Positions 1 through 5,631 of a stretch of DNA of 8,057 bases are shown here, in pieces. The stretch's first letter is position 1. Each line of letters opens with the position of its first letter. The notes below the pieces were generated by a model. It searched no databases. It had not been told where the DNA came from and saw nothing but the letters and a program-made list of their open reading frames with translations. The stretch spans positions 1-8,057 of the forward strand of contig QOAX01000001.1 in assembly GCA_003972865.1 (NCBI GenBank), given 5' to 3'. Source of the DNA: Verrucomicrobiota bacterium (lineage in GTDB: Bacteria > Verrucomicrobiota > Verrucomicrobiia > Limisphaerales > UBA1096). Both the position numbers and the translations under genes were made by a program.

Positions 1-864
1 GGCTTGGCCTTTGTCTTGTTTGCGGCGGAGAGCTTGGCCAGGCGCGGCGAGTTTACATTGACCGTGCTGCCGCTCGACAGCGGCTCGGCGATGTTCGTCG
101 AGCCGCACGACGACAAGCCGCTGCTCATCGACTGCGGCAGCGACTCCGGTGGCCGGATGGCCGTCGTGTCGTTTTTGCGGACGCGCGGCTACGACGAGCC
201 GCCGTGGGCTGTCGCGACGCATGGCGACCGGCATCACGTGCAGGGCTTCGGAAGTCTGGCTGCGGAGATGGGCTGGCCGGTGATGTTTGTCAACCCGACC
301 AAGTTCAATTCGCGGTACTACAAGGAAGTGATGGAGGGATTGGAGGCCGCTGGACAGCCGGCGGTCGTCGTTGCCCGCGGCAACTCAATCGCCGGTTGGG
401 AGGTGCTGCATCCGCCGGGCGGCGATCGCCTGCCCAAGGCCGACGACAACGCGACGGTGCTTTTTCGCGAGGTGCACGGCGTGCGCGTGCTGCTGCTCTC
501 CGACCTTGGTGAAGCGGGGCAGGCGGACTTGGCCGGGAGCGGCTTGGATTTGAGGAGTGACATCGTGGTGACATCCATGCCCGGAGTGGGCGAGCCGCTT
601 GGCCAAGCGCTGCTTGCGGAGATCAATCCGAAGGTGATCGTGCTCAGCGCCGGCACGTTCCCGCACGAGGAGATTCCGTCGGCCGGGCTGCTTGAGCGCC
701 TGGCCAAGCACGACTTGCCGCTGTTCAAGACGCTGGAGGACGGCGGGATCGAGTTTAAAATCCGGCCAGGCGGCGAGTGGCAAGTTAAGTCGATGAAAGG
801 CCGTGAAGCCACAAGCCCACGCAAAGAACTGAAAACTGAAAACCTGGAACTGAAAACTCCCTGA
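1..864 (+). CDS. ComEC/Rec2-like competence protein, C-terminal metallo-beta-lactamase-like domain (5' truncated)
   Basis: The frame is open from the first base, so this is the 3' part of a larger gene; the TTG at position 4 is not taken as the true start. The first residues look like the end of a membrane segment (AFVLFAA). They are followed by a beta-lactamase-fold domain as in the C-terminus of ComEC, the inner-membrane channel that passes single-stranded DNA into the cytoplasm during transformation. Visible family landmarks are LPLDSG (usual form LDVGQGD), LLIDCG, the metal-site-like THGDRHH at 217-237 (usual form THPDxDH), a W-x-V-L-x-P then DDNATVLF stretch, LLLSDLGE, and the late INPKVIVLSAG strand. 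The usual HHGS motif is replaced by TSMPG, so metal binding or nuclease activity may be altered. The last 20 or so residues are charged, low in complexity and partly encoded by a heptamer repeat. A stand-alone ComEC-type hydrolase is possible, but the membrane-like N-terminal edge favours ComEC. Confidence 0.75.
   Translation, partial: GLAFVLFAAESLARRGEFTLTVLPLDSGSAMFVEPHDDKPLLIDCGSDSGGRMAVVSFLRTRGYDEPPWAVATHGDRHHVQGFGSLAAEMGWPVMFVNPTKFNSRYYKEVMEGLEAAGQPAVVVARGNSIAGWEVLHPPGGDRLPKADDNATVLFREVHGVRVLLLSDLGEAGQADLAGSGLDLRSDIVVTSMPGVGEPLGQALLAEINPKVIVLSAGTFPHEEIPSAGLLERLAKHDLPLFKTLEDGGIEFKIRPGGEWQVKSMKGREATSPRKELKTENLELKTP
596..609. repeat. Iterated palindrome, 14-bp form CGCTTGGCCAAGCG
   Basis: Perfect 14-bp palindrome inside comEC, read in frame as LGQ. 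It is identical to the copies at 2591 and 3535, and the shared segment extends leftward to GCCGCTTGGCCAAGCG in all three. Confidence 0.9.
829..856 (+). repeat. Heptamer tandem repeat (CTGAAAA units) in the comEC 3' end
   Basis: Four 7-bp units lie in phase: CTGAAAA (829-835), CTGAAAA (836-842), a degenerate CCTGGAA (843-849) and CTGAAAA (850-856). They end six bases before the stop codon at 862-864. A 7-bp period rotates through all reading frames, so the encoded tail (KTENLELKTP) is probably incidental. This looks like a simple-sequence tract captured at the gene end. Confidence 0.7.
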
Positions 865-2232
865 TCAGCGGCCGAGTAGTTTGCCCATTCCAGGCATTGC
901 CCCTGCACCGCCCATTTTGGCCATCATTTTCTGGAACTTGCCCATCTTCTTCATCATTTTCTGCATTTGGCCGAACCGTTTTAGCAGGCTGTTGAGCGCG
1001 GCGACGGTGGTGCCGCTGCCGGCGGCGATGCGGCGGCGGCGGCGGGCGTTGAGGATCACCGGCGTGCGGCGTTCCTGCTCGGTCATGCTGCAGATCATGG
1101 CTTCCATCTGGCGGAATTCCTTTTCGCTTTTGCCGAGGTCGGAGCCTTTCATGGCGCTCCCGCCGCCAGGCAGCATCTCGACGATGCTCTCAAGCGAACC
1201 CAGTTTTTTTATCTGGCGCAGTTGGGCAAGGAAATCTTCGAGGGTGAACTGACCCTTCTTCATCCGCTCCTCGAGATTGCGGGCGGTCTCTTCGTCAATC
1301 GCCTCGGCGGCCTTCTCGACGAGGCTCACCACGTCGCCCATGCCAAGGATGCGCGAGGCCATCCGGTCGGGGTGGAACGGCTCGAAGTCGTCCAGTTTTT
1401 CGCCGATGCCGGCGAACTTGATTGGCTTGCCGGTGACTTCGCGGAAACTGAGTGCCGCGCCACCGCGCGCGTCACCGTCGAGCTTGGTCAGGATCGCGCC
1501 GGTGATGCCCAGCGCCTCGTCAAAATGCGTGGCGACGCTGACCGCCTCCTGGCCGGTGGCGGCGTCGAGCACGAGCAAGATTTCGCGCGGCTGCACCCGG
1601 TCGCGCAGCCGGACGAGTTCCTGTATGAGTGGCTCGTCGATCTGCAGACGGCCGGCGGTGTCGAAAATAACAACGTCGATGCCGTCCGCCTTGGCCTTGG
1701 CCATCGCGCCGTCGGCGATCTTGAGCACGTCCTGCTCGCCGCGCATTAGGAAACAGGGCAGGTCGAGCTGCTTGGCCAAAGTCTCGATCTGATCCATCGC
1801 GGCGGGCCGGTAAACGTCCGCGCCGACAAGCAGCGGTTTGCGTCCCTCGGCGGCGAGCAAGCAGGCAAGCTTGCCGCTGGAGGTGGTTTTGCCGGAGCCG
1901 TGCAGGCCGCACATCATCAGGCAGAGCGGCTGGGCGAAGCCGCGCGGCAGGTCGAGGTCGCTGCGCTCGGCACCGAGCAGCGCAACCATTTCATCGCTGA
2001 TGATTTTGACGATCTGCTGTCCGGGCTGGATGCTGGCGACGACCTCCTCGCCGAGCGCTTTTTCCTTCACGCGGGCGATGAACTGCTTGGCGACCTTGAA
2101 ATTGACGTCCGCATCGAGCAGGGCCATGCGCACTTCGCGCAGCGACTCGGAGACGTTCGTTTCGCTGATCTTGCCGAGTCCCCGCAGGTTCCGGAAGGTT
2201 TTCTGGAGTTTATCGCTGAGAGCGTCAAACAT
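865..2232 (-). CDS. ffh: Signal recognition particle GTPase Ffh (SRP54)
   Basis: Ffh binds 4.5S/SRP RNA and signal peptides of nascent membrane or secreted proteins and docks with FtsY at the membrane to hand ribosomes to SecYEG. At 455 residues it has the normal length. Residues 1-95 are the N-domain helical bundle (with ALLDADVNFKV). The G domain follows: P-loop GLHGSGKTTS at 109-118, RPAAMDQ at 142-148, DTAGR at 191-195, TKLDGDARGG at 249-258 and the GIGEKLDDFEPF closing loop near 275-286. The methionine-rich M domain covers about 325-455 and contains the SRP-RNA-binding block RRRRRIAAGSGTTV (397-410) followed by QMQKMMKKM. The common GLQGSGKTT is GLHGSGKTT here, a mild change. The ATG is chosen because it opens the usual N-domain (MFDALSDKLQ). 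No Shine-Dalgarno sequence is visible, and the promoter candidate lies so close that the mRNA could be almost leaderless. The stop abuts that of the convergent comEC gene. Confidence 0.98.
   Translation of the reverse strand: MFDALSDKLQKTFRNLRGLGKISETNVSESLREVRMALLDADVNFKVAKQFIARVKEKALGEEVVASIQPGQQIVKIISDEMVALLGAERSDLDLPRGFAQPLCLMMCGLHGSGKTTSSGKLACLLAAEGRKPLLVGADVYRPAAMDQIETLAKQLDLPCFLMRGEQDVLKIADGAMAKAKADGIDVVIFDTAGRLQIDEPLIQELVRLRDRVQPREILLVLDAATGQEAVSVATHFDEALGITGAILTKLDGDARGGAALSFREVTGKPIKFAGIGEKLDDFEPFHPDRMASRILGMGDVVSLVEKAAEAIDEETARNLEERMKKGQFTLEDFLAQLRQIKKLGSLESIVEMLPGGGSAMKGSDLGKSEKEFRQMEAMICSMTEQERRTPVILNARRRRRIAAGSGTTVAALNSLLKRFGQMQKMMKKMGKFQKMMAKMGGAGAMPGMGKLLGR
1772..1779. repeat. 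Iterated palindrome, core TTGGCCAA
   Basis: Exact 8-bp core inside ffh, read on the minus strand as LAK (in TLAKQL). The wider 10-mer has one mismatch (CTTGGCCAAA). Confidence 0.75.
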
Positions 2233-2240
2233 GGGCGCGA

Positions 2241-2269
2241 ACGATAGAAACGCAAAGGGTGTTTGACAA
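2241..2269 (-). promoter_or_regulatory. Candidate sigma-70-type promoter for ffh
   Basis: On the minus strand TTGTCA (complement of 2264-2269, 5/6 to TTGACA) is followed after 17 bp by TATCGT (complement of 2241-2246, 4/6 to TATAAT). Transcription would begin near 2234, only a few bases before the ATG at 2232. The -35 box overlaps that of the divergent tRNA promoter. This is motif matching only. Confidence 0.4.
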
Positions 2270-2291
2270 GCGCGTCACAATTTGGCGTAAT
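2263..2291 (+). promoter_or_regulatory. Candidate sigma-70-type promoter for tRNA-Tyr
   Basis: A perfect TTGACA (2263-2268) is followed by a 17-bp spacer and CGTAAT (2286-2291, 4/6 to TATAAT). The expected transcription start near 2298 gives a leader of about 11 nt before the tRNA at 2309. The perfect -35, ideal spacing and matching downstream terminator make this the best promoter candidate in the window. Confidence 0.55.
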
Positions 2292-2308
2292 CCGCCGCCC
2301 TTTTTGGA

Positions 2309-2393
2309 GGTAGGATACCGAAGCGGTCAAACGGGGTAGACTGTAAATCTACTGGCTTAGCCTTCGCAGGTTCGAATCCTGCTCCTACCACCA
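2309..2393 (+). tRNA. tRNA-Tyr (anticodon GTA), CCA encoded
   Basis: A complete class II cloverleaf of 85 nt including the encoded CCA. The acceptor stem GGTAGGA (2309-2315) pairs with TCCTACC (2383-2389), with discriminator A at 2390 and CCA at 2391-2393. The D-arm begins with CCG at 2318. The anticodon stem GTAGA (2336-2340) pairs with TCTAC (2348-2352) around loop CTGTAAA, with anticodon GTA at 2343-2345. A long variable arm (2353-2365, GGC-TTA-GCC hairpin) is as expected for bacterial tRNA-Tyr. The T-arm GCAGG-TTCGAAT-CCTGC lies at 2366-2382. It is a single tRNA with its own promoter candidate and terminator. Confidence 0.97.
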
Positions 2394-2405
2394 CTTCTTT
2401 TAATG

Positions 2406-2438
2406 CTGGCTTTCGATGAAAGTCGGTTTTTTGTCTTT
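2406..2438 (+). terminator. Intrinsic terminator after tRNA-Tyr
   Basis: CTGGCTTTC (2406-2414) pairs with GAAAGTCGG (2418-2426) as nine pairs, two of them G-U, closing a 3-nt GAT loop, followed by TTTTTT (2427-2432) and more T-rich sequence. Read on the minus strand the two wobble pairs become mismatches and no U-tract follows, so it should act only on tRNA-Tyr and not on the convergent ggt gene, whose stop lies at its edge. Confidence 0.8.
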
Positions 2439-4108
2439 TACTCACCACTCACTTCAAACACTCCCCGGCCCCGGGGGTCGGGTGCGCCGGTGAACGGTTT
2501 GCCGACTTGGCCAAGGCCGATTGCTTGGGCGGCACCGAGGGTGTTGACGACTTTCACCGTGTGGCCCTTGGCCCGGAGCGCGTCAATGGCCGCTTGGCCA
2601 AGCGCCTTCTCGACGAGCAGTCGATCCGGTTTCCATTGGTGATGAAACCGCGGCTGGGCAAGAGCCTCGGCGGGCGTTTTACCGAAGTCGATCACTTGGA
2701 TGATCGCCAGCAATACCTGCGTAATGATCGTCGGGCCGCCGGCCGCGCCAACGGTGAAGATCGGTTTGCCGTCCCTCAGCACGATCGTCGGGCTCATGCT
2801 CGAGAGCGGGCGCTTGCCGGGGGCGACCGCGTTGGCCTCCGCGCCGATCAGGCCAAACGCGTTGGGCACGCCGGGCTGGGCGGAGAAGTCGTCCATCTCG
2901 TTGTTCATCACGACGCCGGTGCCGGGGGTGACCACGCCGGAGCCGAAGGTGGTGTTGACCGTCGCCGTGCAGGCCACCCACCAGCCATCGGTGTCGGCGG
3001 CGGAAAAGTGGGTCGTGTGTTTACCGAACAAGTCCGTGACGGCGTCCGGCGGCGTCGAGTGGGCATCGATCTTGACCACTTTTACGGGGTCAATTCTTTT
3101 GGCGAGTCGGAGCGCGTATTTTTTGGAGGCCAAGCCCTTGGGCACCGGAGCAAAGTCGGCGTCGCCGAGCCAATGAGCGCGGTCGGCGAACGCCAGTCGC
3201 ATCGCCTCGGTGACGAGATGGACAAACTCGGCTGAGCCGGGCGCCATCGAGCGCAGATCGAACGCCTCGAGGATGTTCAAAATCTGCGCCAGGTGCACGC
3301 CGCCGGAACTGGGCGGCGGGAAGCCGATGATCTCGTGCCCGCGATAAGTCGTTCGCACCGGCTCGCGCCGCTTGGCCTCATAGCGGGCGAAGTCGCCGCG
3401 GGTCATCAGTCCGTTGTTCGCACTCAACCAGCGTTCGGTTTTCAGCGCGAACGGGCCACGGTAAAACCAGCCGGCTGAGTGACGGGCTATGCTGCGGTAC
3501 GACTTGGCCAAGTCCGGCTGCTTGAGTCGGTGGCCGCTTGGCCAAGCGTTGCCGTCGGCGTCGAGAAAGATGCGTGCGCTGCCGGGAAATTTTCTAAGTT
3601 TTTCCACCACTTGGCCAAGCCGGTGCAGGTACGAATGGTCGAGAGCGAACCCTTGCTCGGCGATCGTTGCCGCTCGGCCAAGATGTTCGGCGAGGGAGAG
3701 GTTGCCGTGTTGCCGGATCGCGAGGTCGTACGCCGCCAACGCGCCGGGCACGCCGATGGCCAACGCGCCGGTGCGGCTAAGTTCGGGGTTGGCTTTGCCG
3801 TCGCGCAAATACATGTCGCGGCTGGCTGCGGCCGGGGCGGTTTCGCGGCCGTCGATCGCCGTGAACGTGCCGTCCGGCTTGTGGATTAGCATGAAACAGC
3901 CGCCGCCGATGCCGGAGTTGAAGCCATCCACCACGCCCAAAGTTAGCGCGGCCGCGACGACGGCATCGACGGCATTGCCGCCTCGCTCGAACGCATTCAT
4001 CGCCGCTTTGGTGGCGAGGGGATGCACGGTTACCGCCGCACCGGTTCGCTCCGCAGCCTGGCCAAGCGGGAGCCCGAGCAGAAGCAGGATGACAACACGA
4101 TTCAACAT
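2438..4108 (-). CDS. ggt: Gamma-glutamyltranspeptidase (secreted, autoprocessing Ntn-hydrolase)
   Basis: GGT removes or transfers the gamma-glutamyl group of glutathione and related compounds outside the cytoplasm. The preproprotein self-cleaves before a threonine that becomes the nucleophile. The predicted 556 residues begin with signal peptide MLNRVVILLLLGLPLGQA. In this numbering, IGGGCFML lies near 67-74 and the substrate-binding arginine in DGRETAP is Arg88. The cleavage site is His364/Thr365 in HTTHFSAAD (codon at 3014-3016), splitting a large subunit from one of about 192 residues. Then come MNNEMDDFSAQPG (about 401-413, including the lid-loop start), RPLSSMSPTIV (about 433-443) and the oxyanion-type GAAGG (about 454-458). 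All expected catalytic motifs are present. The frame continues upstream to a GTG at 4246, but that adds about 46 proline-rich residues before the signal peptide, so the ATG at 4108 is preferred. No Shine-Dalgarno sequence is evident. The gene carries five of the ten exact TTGGCCAA words in the window. Confidence 0.96.
   Translation of the reverse strand: MLNRVVILLLLGLPLGQAAERTGAAVTVHPLATKAAMNAFERGGNAVDAVVAAALTLGVVDGFNSGIGGGCFMLIHKPDGTFTAIDGRETAPAAASRDMYLRDGKANPELSRTGALAIGVPGALAAYDLAIRQHGNLSLAEHLGRAATIAEQGFALDHSYLHRLGQVVEKLRKFPGSARIFLDADGNAWPSGHRLKQPDLAKSYRSIARHSAGWFYRGPFALKTERWLSANNGLMTRGDFARYEAKRREPVRTTYRGHEIIGFPPPSSGGVHLAQILNILEAFDLRSMAPGSAEFVHLVTEAMRLAFADRAHWLGDADFAPVPKGLASKKYALRLAKRIDPVKVVKIDAHSTPPDAVTDLFGKHTTHFSAADTDGWWVACTATVNTTFGSGVVTPGTGVVMNNEMDDFSAQPGVPNAFGLIGAEANAVAPGKRPLSSMSPTIVLRDGKPIFTVGAAGGPTIITQVLLAIIQVIDFGKTPAEALAQPRFHHQWKPDRLLVEKALGQAAIDALRAKGHTVKVVNTLGAAQAIGLGQVGKPFTGAPDPRGRGVFEVSGE
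2506..2515. repeat. Iterated palindrome, CTTGGCCAAG
   Basis: Exact 10-bp palindrome near the 3' end of ggt, read on the minus strand as LGQ (in GLGQVGK). Confidence 0.8.
2591..2604. repeat. Iterated palindrome, 14-bp form CGCTTGGCCAAGCG
   Basis: Second identical copy of the perfect 14-bp palindrome, in ggt, read on the minus strand as LGQ (in KALGQAA). Confidence 0.9.
3501..3514. repeat. Iterated palindrome, variant 14-bp form GACTTGGCCAAGTC
   Basis: Perfect 14-bp palindrome with different but still symmetrical flanks, in ggt, read on the minus strand as LAK (in PDLAKSY). Its centre lies 34 bp from that of the copy at 3535. Confidence 0.88.
3535..3548. repeat. Iterated palindrome, 14-bp form CGCTTGGCCAAGCG
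   Basis: Third identical copy of the 14-bp palindrome, in ggt, here read in the third possible frame as WPS (in NAWPSGH). Confidence 0.9.
3610..3619. repeat. Iterated palindrome, CTTGGCCAAG
   Basis: Exact 10-bp palindrome in ggt, read on the minus strand as LGQ (in HRLGQVV). It is the third copy within 119 bp. Confidence 0.8.
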
Positions 4109-4247
4109 GCCCGGTGGAGGATGTTTTGTGGCAGCGAATGTTGCAAGGCCGGTTCTCGGTTTTTCAAATTGGGGCACGGATTTCACGGGGGGGGTGAGAT
4201 AAGTTGACTCGCCCTGAGGTGGGGGTACGCTGTAGTCGCATTTCACG
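4109..4247. promoter_or_regulatory. Divergent intergenic region between ggt and cotH-like gene
   Basis: These 139 bp must hold the start signals for two divergent secreted-protein genes. The clearest feature is a run of eight G (4187-4194). On the plus strand TTGACT (4204-4209) followed 16 bp later by TACGCT (4226-4231) is a weak promoter candidate for the cotH-like gene. No convincing promoter was found for ggt, and no Shine-Dalgarno sequence stands before either start. Confidence 0.35.
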
Positions 4248-5435
4248 ATGAACGTTCATTTCAAACTCCTGGCGGGTATTGTTTGTCTTTGGGGCTGCGT
4301 TCCCGGCGGTGTTGCGGTTGAGCCGGTTTCGCCGAAAACGGCGGATGCGTTTTTTCAGGATACGAAGGTTTGGGACGTGGCGCTGACGGTGTCGCCGGAG
4401 AATTACGCCGCGCTTGAGCCGAGGAACGGCAGAGGCTTCGGTGCCGATTTTGAATATGTGCGGGCGAATGCAACAGTGGCCGGCAAGGCATTGGAAAATG
4501 TCGGCCTGCGGTACAAGGGCAACTCCAGTTTTTCAACGGCGCACGGTATCCCCAAAAAATCGTTCAAGATCGACTTCAACCGGTTTGTGAAGGGGCAGAA
4601 ATTCGTCGGGCTCACGAAGCTGAACCTGAACAACAACGTCCTCGACCCGTCGCAGATTCGTGAGGCGCTGGCGTATCGGCTTTGGCGCAAGCTGGAATTG
4701 CCGGGATCGCGGACAGCGTTCGCGCGGGTGACTCTGACGGTGCCGGGGCGGTACGACAAGAAGCTGCTTGGCCTGTACGTCGTGGTGGAGCAGGTGAACG
4801 GGCCGTTCCTCAAGGAACGGTTCGACACGGACAAGGGCCTACTGCTCAAGCCGGAGCGCAGTCTGGCGATGCCGTACCTTGGCGAGGTGTTCGCGGAATA
4901 CGAGAGGGTGTACGTGCCCAAGTCCAACGCGAAGCCGCGCCTGGCCAAGCGACTGATGGCCTTCACGCGACTGGTCAGCCAAGCGGACGATGCGGCGTTT
5001 GCGGAACAGATCGGCGACTTTGTTGGCCTTGGGCAGTTGGCCAAGTTTACTGCGGCGCACACCGTGTTGTCGCACCTCGACAGTTTTCTGCTTCGCGGCC
5101 ACAACTACTATCTCTACCTGCCGAAAGCCGGCGGCAGGTTTGCGTTTTTGCCGTGGGACATGAACAGCACGTTCGCCAGTCACCGTTCGGCGGGCAGCCC
5201 GGAGCAGCAGTTCGACCTTAGTGTGAAGCAGCCCTTCACGAGGGGGCAACGATTCCTCGAGCGGTTGATGAGACTGAAATCGTTCCGCGAATCGTACGGG
5301 GGGGAATTGAAAAAACTGGTGGGCACGCATTTCTCCAGGGAGGCGATCGGGCGTGACATGGCGGAGTTGCGGAAGGCGGTGGAGCCAACGGTCAGGGAGG
5401 ATGAATACAGTGACTATCGCGAGTTTGTTGAATAA
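4248..5435 (+). CDS. CotH-family (spore-coat kinase-like) secreted protein, probably frameshifted at its 3' end
   Basis: CotH proteins are atypical protein kinases first known from Bacillus spore coats; secreted homologues of unknown substrate are common in PVC bacteria. The 395-residue frame begins with a likely signal peptide (about 1-23, ending GGVA). Family landmarks follow in order: LRYKGNSSF (87-95), PKKSFKIDFNRF (102-113), LTKLNLNNN (122-130) with DPSQIREALAYRL, GLYVVVEQVN (175-184), LLKPE, HNYYLYL (285-291) and FLPWDMNSTFA (300-310), where the usual WDxD has Asn in place of the second Asp. The frame ends at EYSDYREFVE without the usual C-terminal block. That block (PLLREFVAKRHESIAAQ) is readable just downstream in the +1 frame, so the complete gene would run to about 5631. 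ATG 4248 is chosen because it opens the signal peptide. The ATP/metal-binding roles are family knowledge; activity is not shown. Confidence 0.85.
   Translation: MNVHFKLLAGIVCLWGCVPGGVAVEPVSPKTADAFFQDTKVWDVALTVSPENYAALEPRNGRGFGADFEYVRANATVAGKALENVGLRYKGNSSFSTAHGIPKKSFKIDFNRFVKGQKFVGLTKLNLNNNVLDPSQIREALAYRLWRKLELPGSRTAFARVTLTVPGRYDKKLLGLYVVVEQVNGPFLKERFDTDKGLLLKPERSLAMPYLGEVFAEYERVYVPKSNAKPRLAKRLMAFTRLVSQADDAAFAEQIGDFVGLGQLAKFTAAHTVLSHLDSFLLRGHNYYLYLPKAGGRFAFLPWDMNSTFASHRSAGSPEQQFDLSVKQPFTRGQRFLERLMRLKSFRESYGGELKKLVGTHFSREAIGRDMAELRKAVEPTVREDEYSDYREFVE
5037..5044. repeat. Iterated palindrome, core TTGGCCAA
   Basis: Exact 8-bp core in the cotH-like gene, read as LAK (in GQLAKF). The 10-mer has one mismatch (GTTGGCCAAG). 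Confidence 0.75.
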
Positions 5436-5631
5436 TTTTGAAATTCCCAAAGCCGCCGCATCGCCCGAAAGGCGTGGCGGATTTCGCGTGGTGCGCAAGC
5501 CGCTGCTGCGGGAGTTCGTGGCCAAGCGGCATGAGTCGATCGCCGCACAGTGGGCAGGCGAGCGGGAGGGCTACACGCCCGGTTCGCGTCGGCGCTCAAG
5601 CGGACGGAGCGAGCGGCGTCCCCGACGCTAA
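5434..5631 (+). pseudogene. Frameshifted C-terminal segment of the cotH-like gene
   Basis: This stretch has no start of its own but reads as a CotH-type C-terminus in the frame +1 to the upstream gene. It starts NFEIPKAAASPERRGGF (a linker), continues KPLLREFVAKRHESIAAQ and WAGEREGYTPGS, then a short basic tail and TAA at 5629-5631. Skipping one base at about 5433 (the T of the TAA stop) joins it to YREFVE. The restored stop overlaps the convergent sialidase stop by two bases, matching the tight packing elsewhere in the window. A sequencing error, a true mutation and programmed +1 frameshifting are all possible. No known slippery site is evident, so error or mutation is favoured. Confidence 0.7.

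Noticed and set aside
1222..1749. Long plus-strand open frame inside ffh (and a similar one at 1277-1792)
   Set aside because: Fully antisense to strongly conserved Ffh G-domain codons; long shadow frames are expected in GC-rich DNA and the products match no family known to me.
2233..2308. Possible SRP RNA gene near ffh
   Set aside because: The gap before tRNA-Tyr is only 76 bp and shows promoter-like boxes, with no 4.5S-type hairpin or GGAA-tetraloop.
4109..4246. N-terminal extension of ggt by 46 codons to a GTG at 4246
   Set aside because: It would place proline-rich residues, partly encoded by the G8 run, before a clear signal peptide and fill the whole divergent promoter region.
5430..5440. 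Programmed +1 frameshift signal in the cotH-like gene
   Set aside because: No RF2-like CTT-TGA-C site or internal Shine-Dalgarno sequence is present, so mutation or sequencing error is simpler; kept only as an alternative.
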